DNA of 11,830 nt from Thermoprotei archaeon (GCA_003649665.1 QMSL01000030.1:1-11830), one strand, 5' to 3'. Shown: positions 1 through 7,223, counted from the stretch's first letter. The notes: a model not told the origin generated them from the letters alone. A program made the numbers and translations.

Positions 1-896
1 GATGAGTGCTTTATGATACGCTTTATGAGATTCCATTGCTCTAATACGAATCTGCCCGGTATAAATCGTACTTCAATCTTTTCTAGCTCCAAGATATCGC
101 TTAAGTTAACGCCATTTGCTTTAGCTATCTCAATTACCTTCTTGTCGCCTAGAATTACCTGTCTTGCGATTTCTACTGCCTCTTCCTCCGTGATGTTAAA
201 TGGAATATCTGCTATTTTAGGCTCACCGCGATATACTACATAAAATAGCTTAGTCTTCTCAATATCACTTATCCTCAATGGTAAACGTAGTACAAAGAAT
301 GCTGGTGCATGGGGATAGGGTGGGCTTGCAAGGATAGATACGGTTCCTGAGAATTTGGCTGAACCTTCCGGATCTGTCATAATTATTGATATGGATATAT
401 CGTCGAAATCCATTTTGACTTCTTGAGCTTTTATACCATCGAGTTTCTCGCATACCTCTGGCATATGCTTAAATAGTAAATTGAGGAACTCCGATTTACT
501 ACCTAAGAACCTCTCAAAGCGCTCTATAAATATCAAAACGCTTTCACATACATCTTGAGGCGTTCTTATGTCCTTAAGAACGCTGGTATCCCTTAAAAAG
601 AGTTTTCCTTTGCAGAGGACGGTCACCTCCATTGGGGAACTCTTTTTAACAGATACAATTAATAGGTCTTGACTTAGGGAATTACCACTTACGAATACGT
701 AATCCGTCGATGATGATAATGAGGTAACGTTAACTAAGCAATACTTTTCGATATCCACTCCCCATACGTTTTTAAGAAGAAGTAACATCTCTCTTCCATT
801 GATGAGTCCGAATATCGGCTTTATGAAGTATGGTATGAATGCTATAGTAAGCATGAATGTGGCTATAAATATCGAGACGAAAGTTCTACTAATCAT
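1..896 (-). CDS. Exported or membrane-anchored protein of unknown family, 3' end cut off by window edge
   Basis: The minus-strand frame is open from ATG at 896 to the left edge, giving 298 residues without a stop, so the C-terminus is missing. The ATG is the first usable start: an upstream in-frame ATG at 935 meets a TGA after six codons. A GGTGAG ribosome site lies four bases before the ATG. Residues about 5-28 form one hydrophobic segment, a signal peptide or N-terminal anchor, so the rest is probably outside the cell. The exported part has four cysteines (C53, C95, C117, C149), which could form disulfides. Residues about 235-285 (starting ITEEEAVEIARQ, then a beta-like stretch) faintly resemble a PepSY-type module, but this is only an impression. 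I do not recognise the family. It lies 276 bases downstream of the sulfatase-like gene and probably has its own promoter. Confidence 0.8.
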   Translation of the reverse strand, partial: MISRTFVSIFIATFMLTIAFIPYFIKPIFGLINGREMLLLLKNVWGVDIEKYCLVNVTSLSSSTDYVFVSGNSLSQDLLIVSVKKSSPMEVTVLCKGKLFLRDTSVLKDIRTPQDVCESVLIFIERFERFLGSKSEFLNLLFKHMPEVCEKLDGIKAQEVKMDFDDISISIIMTDPEGSAKFSGTVSILASPPYPHAPAFFVLRLPLRISDIEKTKLFYVVYRGEPKIADIPFNITEEEAVEIARQVILGDKKVIEIAKANGVNLSDILELEKIEVRFIPGRFVLEQWNLIKRIIKHS

Positions 897-990
897 GTTT
901 CTCACCTTCTCGTATCATGAAGAGATCATTACCATAAATGACCACCTTTCTTCTTAGATGCATGCTCTCATGTAGGATATGGGGGAAGGA

Positions 991-1000
991 AATATAAAAG
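991..1000 (-). promoter_or_regulatory. Putative TATA box for the exported-protein gene
   Basis: On the minus strand the sequence reads CTTTTATATT, preceded by the A-rich GAAAAT, which fits an archaeal TATA box with a purine-rich BRE. Transcription would start near 970, giving a leader of about 70-75 bases that contains the GGTGAG ribosome site. A second AT-rich run at 1018-1028 is a weaker alternative. Confidence 0.45.
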
Positions 1001-1048
1001 ATTTTCTTTTCACCTAATTTATATTCAATTTAATAGTGATAAATGTGG

Positions 1049-1080
1049 TTAGACATTTTCATATCTCTTAAAGTGTCTAA
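1049..1080. repeat. Short inverted repeat TTAGACA / TGTCTAA
   Basis: Perfect 7-base arms (1049-1055 and 1074-1080) are separated by 18 bases; an eighth pair would be a G-U wobble. It lies about 50 bases upstream of the putative TATA box of the left gene. It could be an operator or a weak hairpin, or chance. Confidence 0.35.
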
Positions 1081-1172
1081 AAGTTAAGAAGGGGGAATAA
1101 AGGATTAAGCAAATTATAAGAGATAGGTAGATTCGAGCTTTAGATAGAGGGGGGTAGTCTTTGTTCTGTAGT

Positions 1173-2495
1173 TCACTCCGGAATAGGTAGGCTTATCTGT
1201 TGTTCTGACAGCGGATCTGATGCTCCACTTAATACCTTACGATACTGGACTTCAAGTTGCTTTAATAATTCACTAGCAAGATCGTGCTCTTCTCCAACTT
1301 TATTAGTCTTCTCTCCTTCCTCGATATTATATAGCTCTAAGTACCCAGCAGGTCTTCCGTAAACATCTGGCCTTAAAGTCTCGATGAGCTTCCATCTATG
1401 GGTTCTTATTGCTCGCTTCGTCATTCTCGTATTTTCAACGCATATTACGAACTCGCGTCCTTTCTCGATGCCGTCTATTATTGGAATTAGGGATTTACCA
1501 TCTACTTTTAGATCTCCTTTTATTCCAGCTAAGTCGAGAATCGTTGGGAGAATATCTTCATGTGTGACGAGTTCCCGAATTCTCTTTCCTCTAGGTAATG
1601 CTTGAGGATATGATATTATCAGAGGAACTCTGATATCCCATTCATAGAGCCCATGATGATCGTAATATATGTCGTTTTCTCCTAATCCCTCACCATGATC
1701 AGAAGTTACGATTATTACCGTATTGTCGTAGAGATCGAGTTCTTTAAGCAAATTGATAACTCTTGAGATGCACCAATCACTGTACAGAATCTCTTCATCA
1801 TACAATGAGTCCACATATTCTTTTTCATCATGACCTTCAGTAATCAGCTGTTGAATCCACTTCGTCTTGAGCAGAAAGCGTCCCCATCTAGTCTTTTTCA
1901 ATAATGAGGATAGTTTAGTCCCTCCTCCTGAGTAGAAACGTTCCCTGAAGCCCTTTGGTGGTAGATATGGAGTGTGTGGATCCCAATAATGTATGAAGAG
2001 GAAGAAGGGCTTTCTATCATAAAGACCCTGCCTATAGGCTTTTAAGAAGTTCAACGCCTTCGTAGTCACTATATCGCCACTTATCTTGGCTCCTTTGGAG
2101 ATTACGGTAATACCGCCTGTGAATACATAAACCTCAAACCCTCTTATGAACCAAGGAGCTTTTGTAGCTACGAGATTATCTATGGCTACTGTTAGGTAGC
2201 CAGAGTTGTAAAGATATTGAGGTAACGTCGGTATATCATAACTTAATACCTCCTGTCCCATATGACACACTATTCTATGTCTAAGTGGATGCATTCCAGT
2301 AAATATTGTAGTATATCCTGGATGCGTGGGAATGCCTGGAGCTATTGCGTTTTCAAAAAGAATGCCATTACTTGCGATCTCATCTATAGTAGGTGATGTC
2401 TTCTTCTCATAGCCATAGCAGCTAAGATGATCCGCCCTTAGTGTGTCTATTGCTATTAGTATGATGTTAGGTCTTTCGTCCTTCCGCAACTGCAT
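1173..2495 (-). CDS. Sulfatase / alkaline-phosphatase superfamily hydrolase with Thr at the nucleophile position
   Basis: The 440-residue protein has the layout of the arylsulfatase branch of the alkaline phosphatase superfamily: an N-terminal metal-site strand ending in D17 (IAIDTLRADH), the nucleophile region 57-67, HYWDPHTPY at 169-177, metal-binding SDHGEG at 265-270 with a further His at 281, and the typical end region THEDILPTILDLAGI (311-325) and THRWKLI (365-371). The Cys or Ser that sulfatases convert to formylglycine (C/S-x-P-x-R) is Thr57 here (T-H-P-G-Y), and the following Arg is Tyr. In this superfamily a Thr nucleophile is typical of phosphodiesterases and phosphotransferases, so sulfatase activity is doubtful; the substrate is unknown. 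No signal peptide is visible, so it is probably cytoplasmic. AGGAGG lies only two bases before the ATG; TTG at codon 3 would be better spaced and shorten the protein by two residues. It probably shares a transcript with the flavodoxin gene 24 bases upstream. Confidence 0.88.
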   Translation of the reverse strand: MQLRKDERPNIILIAIDTLRADHLSCYGYEKKTSPTIDEIASNGILFENAIAPGIPTHPGYTTIFTGMHPLRHRIVCHMGQEVLSYDIPTLPQYLYNSGYLTVAIDNLVATKAPWFIRGFEVYVFTGGITVISKGAKISGDIVTTKALNFLKAYRQGLYDRKPFFLFIHYWDPHTPYLPPKGFRERFYSGGGTKLSSLLKKTRWGRFLLKTKWIQQLITEGHDEKEYVDSLYDEEILYSDWCISRVINLLKELDLYDNTVIIVTSDHGEGLGENDIYYDHHGLYEWDIRVPLIISYPQALPRGKRIRELVTHEDILPTILDLAGIKGDLKVDGKSLIPIIDGIEKGREFVICVENTRMTKRAIRTHRWKLIETLRPDVYGRPAGYLELYNIEEGEKTNKVGEEHDLASELLKQLEVQYRKVLSGASDPLSEQQISLPIPE

Positions 2496-2519
2496 TCCCT
2501 CCTAGCCTACGCTATGTCG

Positions 2520-2978
2520 TTAACTACCTATTTCCTTTAACCGTTCAGCTATTCTTCGGCCGTACTCCCTACAGGCTTTTAATTCATCCTCATTAGGCTC
2601 TTCTATTGCGATAACACCATCATCTATTACACGTATTCCATGCTCCTCAAGCATATCCCTCAGGGCTCGTAAACATATCTCTCCACCATATTGTGTTGCA
2701 GTAGATGTAAAGATGCCACCTAGCTTTCCCCTAAGCTTACCATATATTGTTATTGACTCATCTATTAACTTCTTCAAGGGCCAGGCTGGCAGTCTAAAGT
2801 AAGTTGGACTGCCTAAAACTATAGCGTCTGCATTTAATAAATCGTCATTTGTAGTCTCTTCTGCACGCTTTACTATAACTTCTACACCCTCTACTTCTCT
2901 AGCTCCTTCGGCTATGGCCTTAGCCATCTTTTCAGTATGACCAGTCTTAGAATAATATACAATTAACATCTTAGGCAT
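2520..2978 (-). CDS. Flavodoxin / WrbA-like FMN-binding protein
   Basis: The 152-residue protein has the flavodoxin fold signature: strand LIVYYS (5-10), the FMN phosphate loop SKTGHTEKMA (10-19), the second FMN loop GSPTYFRLPAW (56-66) and the third loop STATQYGGE (92-100). This fits the WrbA/flavodoxin-like branch: a single-domain FMN protein that carries electrons or reduces quinones or other acceptors in the cytoplasm. The ATG at 2978 is chosen over a TTG at 2987 because a GGGG tract lies nine bases before it and family members start shortly before the first strand; ATG 2969 is a less likely alternative. The gene comes first in a probable two-gene transcript with the sulfatase-fold hydrolase, a pairing I cannot explain. 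Confidence 0.9.
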   Translation of the reverse strand: MPKMLIVYYSKTGHTEKMAKAIAEGAREVEGVEVIVKRAEETTNDDLLNADAIVLGSPTYFRLPAWPLKKLIDESITIYGKLRGKLGGIFTSTATQYGGEICLRALRDMLEEHGIRVIDDGVIAIEEPNEDELKACREYGRRIAERLKEIGS

Positions 2979-3006
2979 GAGATTCAACCCCTACATATAT
3001 TAGTAT

Positions 3007-3021
3007 TAGATTTAAGGCTTT
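3007..3021 (-). promoter_or_regulatory. Putative BRE/TATA for the flavodoxin-hydrolase transcript
   Basis: On the minus strand GAAAGC is followed by CTTAAATC (3009-3016), a plausible BRE plus TATA box. Transcription would begin near 2988, leaving a leader of about ten bases that carries the GGGG ribosome site. It sits in the 82-base gap after the ABC permease stop. Confidence 0.4.
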
Positions 3022-3060
3022 CTAAAGTATGGCGAATGACAATAGACAATGTAAAGCAGA

Positions 3061-4353
3061 TTATCGCTTTTTCCTTAACATACGCCTTCTAAAGAGTCGA
3101 GAGGCTAATATTTTCTCCTCCATGGAAAAGAGTCTTGCAGTTATATATAGTACAATAGCCGTAAATGTCGTGAGATATAGTAGTATGAGGATTAATTTAC
3201 CGTATGCGTTCTCTAATGCCGCTCTTGTCGCTGTTGATATATGTGTAAATGGTATCGCGTATAGGATGAGCTTTAATGGTAGAGGTAATAAGGATATGTC
3301 GACGAATAATGTGAATAAGGAGGGAAGGAATATAAAGGGAGCTAGCATTCCGCTTATGGATTGAGCAGATTGTACGCTTTCCGCAAATGATCCAAGACAG
3401 AGGGCAAGCGATATCGAGGATAATAATGTCATAACCACTATAGCTCCAAGGAGTATAAAGGAGATCTTTGATGGTAATAGCCCAAGTTTGGATAACATAC
3501 TATAGGATGCGAGGCCTTGTGCTTGCACCTCAATTAAGCTCTTCATATAGTACATAAAGCCTGCCATGTACGCTGCCGATCCGATTAAGGCAACTATAGC
3601 TGAACCTATAAGCTTACCTAAGAATATGGTAGATCTACTTATGGGAAGTGTAAGTAATGTTTCAAGAGTCTTTCGTTCCTTTTCAGAGGCCATGGAGGTT
3701 GCAGCAATTTGAATTGCTATTATAAGTAAGAACATCATGCTATAGGGAATTACTACATAATACATAGTCATTAATTGGAACAGTGTGGAGGATGGAATAT
3801 TAAATAGCTCGCCTTTTATAAAAGTCCCTTCCTGTATGAGAAGAGGATCTAGTACTGCTAACGGATCTACGTCAGGCAAATTCATCTTTAAGAGTAACGT
3901 TGATAGGTAGCGTTTATAGGAGTTAAGTATTGAGATAACGGATGCAGATGATGATCCTTGTATTAATGAGAAACGTCTTATTACAGTGAATACCCTTAAG
4001 TACGCTCTTGAATTCGATGTTATGTTATGAGAGAAGCCCTTGGGAATTACGATTATAGCTGAGATCTCCTCTGATGAATTAGTCAGAGTTGATATGTTAG
4101 GGCTCTCTACTATCTTTACGTTAGGTACTGATTTCAGGTAGTCCTTTAAGTTCTTCGAGAAATAGCCTTTATCAAAATCTACTATGCCTATTGTTATGGT
4201 AGTGGCCTTTTTAGTACTTTCAATAGAGTAAGTAAACATCTTAGAGAGCAATGGAAATATCACTAGGGAGACAACGATCATTCCTATTACGAATTTTGGA
4301 TCCCTAAAGAGTTCCTTTAATTCCTTATACACCAAGTTACTTAAAGCGCTCAT
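3061..4353 (-). CDS. ABC-2 type transporter permease (NatB-like)
   Basis: The 430-residue membrane protein has the ABC-2/NatB layout: a cytoplasmic start ending in YKELKELFRDPK, a first membrane helix (about 21-38), a long extracytoplasmic loop (about 40-194), then five more helices (about 195-220, 248-270, 299-321, 335-355, 387-408) and a very basic tail. The coupling segment SEKERKTLETLLTLP (223-237) is a hallmark of exporters of this type and contacts the ATPase. NatAB-type systems export sodium or small molecules; the cargo here cannot be read from sequence. I chose ATG 4353 rather than a TTG at 4371 because GGGCGGT lies a few bases upstream. Its start overlaps the end of the ATPase gene by 17 bases, which implies translational coupling and a stable 2+2 complex. 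Confidence 0.9.
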   Translation of the reverse strand: MSALSNLVYKELKELFRDPKFVIGMIVVSLVIFPLLSKMFTYSIESTKKATTITIGIVDFDKGYFSKNLKDYLKSVPNVKIVESPNISTLTNSSEEISAIIVIPKGFSHNITSNSRAYLRVFTVIRRFSLIQGSSSASVISILNSYKRYLSTLLLKMNLPDVDPLAVLDPLLIQEGTFIKGELFNIPSSTLFQLMTMYYVVIPYSMMFLLIIAIQIAATSMASEKERKTLETLLTLPISRSTIFLGKLIGSAIVALIGSAAYMAGFMYYMKSLIEVQAQGLASYSMLSKLGLLPSKISFILLGAIVVMTLLSSISLALCLGSFAESVQSAQSISGMLAPFIFLPSLFTLFVDISLLPLPLKLILYAIPFTHISTATRAALENAYGKLILILLYLTTFTAIVLYITARLFSMEEKILASRLFRRRMLRKKR

Positions 4354-5086
4354 ACGTAACCGCCCTTGCAAATACCTCCTCCAGATTAGATGCGGAATAT
4401 ATTTCCTTTAGTTCCTCAGGTCTTCCCTCAGCTATAAGTTGTCCTTTATTTAATATTGCCACTCTATCGCAAAGGTACTCTACTTCAAGCATGTTGTGAC
4501 TTGATAGTAGAACTGTTATGCCAAATTTCTTAGCATATTCCCTAATAATATTCCGTATGTACATAGCATGAAGGACATCTAGGCCACTAGTTGGTTCGTC
4601 AAGAAGTGCTACTCTTGGGCGTATCATGAGCGCCCTAGCGACAAGCAATCTCCTTAACATACCCTTACTATACGACTTTATCCTATCCCTTAGTCTATCG
4701 CCTAGTCCACATATCCTCTTAGCGTCTTCTATCATTACTTTAATCTCCTCCTTATCGTCAGTATAGAACTTTGCCATGAACTCCAGATATTCAAAGCCAG
4801 TAAAGCTTGGATAAGCACCAGCTTCCTCGGGTAGGTAACTTATGACCTTACGTACTTGTTCAGGCTCCTTAACTACATCGTATCCTAGGATTCTCACAGT
4901 ACCAGATGTGGGTTTCAGGAGGGTAGCCATAATGCGCATGAGGGTAGTTTTACCTGCACCATTAGGACCAATGATACCAAATACCTCTCCAGGAAGAACC
5001 TTAAATGAGATACCCTTTAATGCCTCAATGCCTCCTTCATATATCTTAACTAGGTTATCCACTAGTACAGCGTATTCTTGAGGCAT
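4337..5086 (-). CDS. ABC-2 exporter ATP-binding protein (NatA/CcmA-like)
   Basis: The 249-residue nucleotide-binding protein contains Walker A GPNGAGKTT (40-48), a variant signature YSKGM (139-143), Walker B VALLDEP (159-165), the D-loop SGLD (167-170) and the switch histidine H197 in LLSSHN. The Q-loop position reads YLPEE (84-88), with Glu in place of Gln, a variant I associate with this family of exporters. It powers the permease encoded directly downstream. ATG 5086 is the only possible standard start in this frame, since an upstream stop follows without another ATG, GTG or TTG. No ribosome site lies close to it, but a TATA-like box 25-35 bases upstream suggests a leaderless or nearly leaderless mRNA. 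The gene lies 45 bases after the oxidoreductase stop, so some read-through from that gene is also possible. Confidence 0.93.
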   Translation of the reverse strand: MPQEYAVLVDNLVKIYEGGIEALKGISFKVLPGEVFGIIGPNGAGKTTLMRIMATLLKPTSGTVRILGYDVVKEPEQVRKVISYLPEEAGAYPSFTGFEYLEFMAKFYTDDKEEIKVMIEDAKRICGLGDRLRDRIKSYSKGMLRRLLVARALMIRPRVALLDEPTSGLDVLHAMYIRNIIREYAKKFGITVLLSSHNMLEVEYLCDRVAILNKGQLIAEGRPEELKEIYSASNLEEVFARAVTYERFK

Positions 5087-5110
5087 AGCGATAAAGAAAT
5101 AAGAGAAAGC

Positions 5111-5120
5111 ATAATTTAAG
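5111..5120 (-). promoter_or_regulatory. Putative TATA box for the ABC exporter operon, leaderless type
   Basis: The minus strand reads CTTAAATTAT, centred about 30 bases before the ATPase ATG, so transcription would start within a few bases of the start codon. The absence of a ribosome site before that ATG agrees with a leaderless transcript. Confidence 0.45.
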
Positions 5121-5131
5121 CATTTACCTCC

Positions 5132-6157
5132 TTATGAAATAGTTAGTGGCCTCATCTCCTCGATAGACTTCAGTAAGTAACATATTATCTTGGTAACTAC
5201 TAGACCATCCTCACCAGTTGCTATTGGTTCCTTATCGTGTATAATGCAATCGATGAAATGGCTAAGGCTATCAATGGCAAATCCTCGTGGTTTACCGAAC
5301 GATTCAAAAAGCCCAAGCGTATCGGGATATTCGTAACTCTTTTGAAGGTACTTTTCTATACAGCGATTGTGCGAAGTATCTATATATATTGTCCCCGAAG
5401 ATCCTATTATCTCATATTTGAAATCGTATAGTTTTGGCTCGGTCTCTGGTAGTATCCAACAACATTCAAGATACGAGATAGCACCCTTACTCCACCTGAT
5501 AATACCACATATCATATCGGGCGTCTCTATGCCCATAGATTTTAGAATACCCTCTTTCTTGATGCCGTACACGCTTACAGGTTTATCTCTGCTTAGAAGC
5601 CATCGAGTTATATCAACTAAGTGGCTACCGAGAAACCACATGACGTTGGTTCTCGAGGCCCATGAGAGCATTTTAGTAGGGACGTAAATGGTATCACTAA
5701 GCCTTCCGTAAATATATATCACATCACCAAGTTCACCTTGCTCTATTGCTTGTTTAGCATGTAGGAATGGAGGATTCCATCTATTATGGAAATCAACCAT
5801 TAATTTAACTCCAGCCTTTCTAGCAGCACGTACTATTGCCTCAGCATCCTCTATGTTAGTAGCTAATGGTTTCTCTACTAATACATGTTTACCTTCCTCG
5901 GCAGCTCTAACTGCCGGATCTCTATGAAGGAAATCGGGAAGAGCTATGGTAACAGCATCTATATCCTTATCCTTCACTAGATCTTCATAGTTGGTGTATA
6001 CTTTTTTAACATGATATTTTTCCTTAATGTACAACGCTCTCTCATGCCTTATATCACAAACAGCTACTAAGTTCGCGTGAGGAATGGATGTGAATGCCTT
6101 TACGTGAACTTCACCCCAGGTTCCTAAGCCAATTACACCAACGTTCACCTTTTTCAT
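5132..6157 (-). CDS. Gfo/Idh/MocA family NAD(P)-dependent oxidoreductase
   Basis: The 341-residue protein has an N-terminal Rossmann fold with GLGTWG (10-15) for the dinucleotide and D35 at the end of the second strand, consistent with NAD use. The family motif EKP (95-97) supplies the catalytic lysine K96. The C-terminal substrate domain has GSHLVDITRWL (177-187), whose H179 and D182 match the usual GxHxxDxxxW pattern. Members oxidise or reduce sugars, inositols or related polyols, often sugar nucleotides; the substrate here is unknown. ATG 6157 is preferred over GTG 6166 because GGTGA sits five bases before it and overlaps that GTG. It diverges from the eL13 gene and is followed after 45 bases by the ABC exporter genes, so a role in envelope sugar chemistry is possible but unproven. 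Confidence 0.92.
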   Translation of the reverse strand: MKKVNVGVIGLGTWGEVHVKAFTSIPHANLVAVCDIRHERALYIKEKYHVKKVYTNYEDLVKDKDIDAVTIALPDFLHRDPAVRAAEEGKHVLVEKPLATNIEDAEAIVRAARKAGVKLMVDFHNRWNPPFLHAKQAIEQGELGDVIYIYGRLSDTIYVPTKMLSWASRTNVMWFLGSHLVDITRWLLSRDKPVSVYGIKKEGILKSMGIETPDMICGIIRWSKGAISYLECCWILPETEPKLYDFKYEIIGSSGTIYIDTSHNRCIEKYLQKSYEYPDTLGLFESFGKPRGFAIDSLSHFIDCIIHDKEPIATGEDGLVVTKIICYLLKSIEEMRPLTIS

Positions 6158-6200
6158 ATATGTCACCTAATGGATCTTCCAGGATAAGTTTAAGTCCTTG

Positions 6201-6210
6201 AATATTTATA
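6201..6210 (-). promoter_or_regulatory. Putative TATA box for the oxidoreductase gene
   Basis: The minus strand reads TATAAATATT. A start near 6180 would give a leader of about 23 bases containing the GGTGA ribosome site before ATG 6157. A second candidate, CTTAAACTTA around 6185-6194, would give a much shorter leader. Confidence 0.45.
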
Positions 6211-6239
6211 ATTAAATGATGCGAATCCAGTAGCGAGAA

Positions 6240-6248
6240 GTATAAATA
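6240..6248 (+). promoter_or_regulatory. Putative TATA box for the eL13 gene
   Basis: GTATAAATA preceded by purine-rich GAGAA fits an archaeal BRE/TATA. Transcription would start near 6270, giving a leader of roughly ten bases with GAGGGGT as ribosome site. It lies back-to-back with the oxidoreductase promoter. Confidence 0.5.
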
Positions 6249-6280
6249 GAAAGAGCAATACTTGTAGAGGGGTAATGATA

Positions 6281-6742
6281 ATGAGTGAAAAAGTACAAGC
6301 TCCCACAGCCATAGTAAAGGTTCCTAGGCTAATAAAGTATGGTGGACTCCCTCCAAGGCTATATAGACCAGGTAGAGGATTCTCCATAGGCGAAATTAAG
6401 GCAGTTGGCTTAGGAGTAAAGGAGGCAAGAATGTTAGGAATATACGTCGATGAAAGGAGGAAAACGGTTCACGAGGAGAACATATGGGCATTGGCCGAGT
6501 ATCTGAAGAAGATACTTGAAGGGGCAGAGCCAGATAGACCAAAACTACCTCAAGTCATAGAGATAAAGCCTAAGAAGCGTAGAGTATTTAGGGGATTAAC
6601 GCCAGCTGGTCGTAGGGCCAGGGGATTGATGAGTGTAAAGTTGAGGGAGACGCATAGATATAAGTGGAAGAAGAAGGCAAAGGAGAGAAAGCTTAAGAAG
6701 AGACATGAGGCTTCAAGAGGAGCGAGACCACCATTCTTCTAA
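6281..6742 (+). CDS. rpl13e: Large-subunit ribosomal protein eL13 (L13e)
   Basis: This 153-residue protein is a component of the 50S subunit of the eL13 family, present in eukaryotes and in some archaea, mainly the TACK side. The conserved core is at residues 13-80: KVPRLIKYGGLPPRLYRPGRG-type N-terminus, then GFSIGEIKAVGL (33-44) and VDERRKTVHEENIWAL (56-71). The last 60 or so residues are extremely rich in Lys and Arg (for example KPKKRRVFRGL at 96-106 and the 128-141 stretch), as expected for an rRNA-contacting tail. I chose ATG 6281 over ATG 6275 because GAGGGGT is about seven bases before the former and only one before the latter. It is the only gene on the plus strand and its stop overlaps the stop of the convergent gene by four bases. 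Confidence 0.95.
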   Translation: MSEKVQAPTAIVKVPRLIKYGGLPPRLYRPGRGFSIGEIKAVGLGVKEARMLGIYVDERRKTVHEENIWALAEYLKKILEGAEPDRPKLPQVIEIKPKKRRVFRGLTPAGRRARGLMSVKLRETHRYKWKKKAKERKLKKRHEASRGARPPFF

Positions 6743-7182
6743 GCTATTCTTTCATAATGTACTATTACCTCACCTTCATTCCATTCAGCTTTTGCGATAC
6801 GAATTAATTTCGCTTTAAGGAGTTCCTCTAGAATTTCCTTTGCCTTCTTTTCATCACCAATGATTGCAGTTAGATCCTTTGACGTCATAACTTGACCAAC
6901 TTGCCACGTTCTCAATATGTACTCCTTGAGGGAACTTTTCTCCTCAGTCCTAGGAATGGTTGTCCCCTCGAGGAATCTCAACTTAAAATACTTACCTAAC
7001 TTAATGGCATCACTTATTACGAGCTCGCATATGTGTTGTATTCCTATTAAATCGGCTTCTATTTCTAAGAGTGTCCTCTTAACTTGAAGAAGAGCGTTTT
7101 TGTCACTCTCCTCTAAATTAGCTCTTGAAAGGATAGTATTGATGAGCTGAATAGCATGTGATACTTTTTCTTTTACGCTCAT
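6739..7182 (-). CDS. Unrecognised 147-residue helical protein, possible winged-helix C-terminus
   Basis: I do not recognise this protein. Residues 1-65 look like two or three amphipathic helices with few breaks, possibly a coiled-coil dimerisation region. Residues about 84-130 (SLKEYILRTWQ, then MTSKDLTAIIGDEKKAKEILEELLKAKLIRI) have the helix-turn-helix rhythm of a winged-helix domain, followed by a beta-like end, IVHYERIA. No membrane segment or metal motif is seen. GAGGGAG lies next to ATG 7182, closer than usual. It follows the radical SAM gene by 36 bases but has its own TATA-like box, and its stop overlaps that of eL13. A DNA-binding role is only an inference from the predicted fold. Confidence 0.8.
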   Translation of the reverse strand: MSVKEKVSHAIQLINTILSRANLEESDKNALLQVKRTLLEIEADLIGIQHICELVISDAIKLGKYFKLRFLEGTTIPRTEEKSSLKEYILRTWQVGQVMTSKDLTAIIGDEKKAKEILEELLKAKLIRIAKAEWNEGEVIVHYERIA

Positions 7183-7212
7183 TCTCCCTCAATAGACTTC
7201 TCAGGAAAGGAG

Positions 7213-7223
7213 TATTTATTAAA
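7213..7223 (-). promoter_or_regulatory. Putative TATA box for the 147-residue protein gene
   Basis: The minus strand reads TTTAATAAATA, centred about 35 bases before ATG 7182. It overlaps the last codons of the radical SAM gene. Transcription near 7191 would give a leader of about ten bases. Confidence 0.4.

Larger units (their letters stand above)
897..1172. other. Non-coding gap between sulfatase-like gene and exported-protein gene
   Basis: No open frame with a credible start was found on either strand in these 276 bases, and no tRNA-like cloverleaf was seen. The gap holds a TATA-like element (991-1000, minus strand) for the left gene, an inverted repeat (1049-1080) and several G-runs on the plus strand (981-985, 1091-1095, 1149-1154). 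No run of five or more T was found on the minus strand just after the sulfatase stop, so an obvious archaeal T-tract terminator is not visible. Confidence 0.6.

Noticed and set aside
13..243. Plus-strand open frame of 76 codons
   Set aside because: It lies antisense to the well-supported minus-strand exported-protein frame and has no recognisable product.
265..453. Minus-strand open frame of 62 codons
   Set aside because: It is in another frame of the same exported-protein gene, without a ribosome site or family resemblance.
897..1172. Possible small RNA or tRNA in the gap
   Set aside because: No cloverleaf or conserved tRNA box was seen; only a weak inverted repeat and G-runs are present.
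3029..3364. Plus-strand open frame of 111 codons
   Set aside because: It lies antisense to the C-terminal part of the ABC permease; its sequence has no recognisable domain and no promoter was seen.
6190..6387. Minus-strand open frame of 65 codons between the oxidoreductase and eL13
   Set aside because: It is mostly antisense to the start of eL13 and covers the divergent promoter region; hydrophobic character arises from the complement of basic codons.
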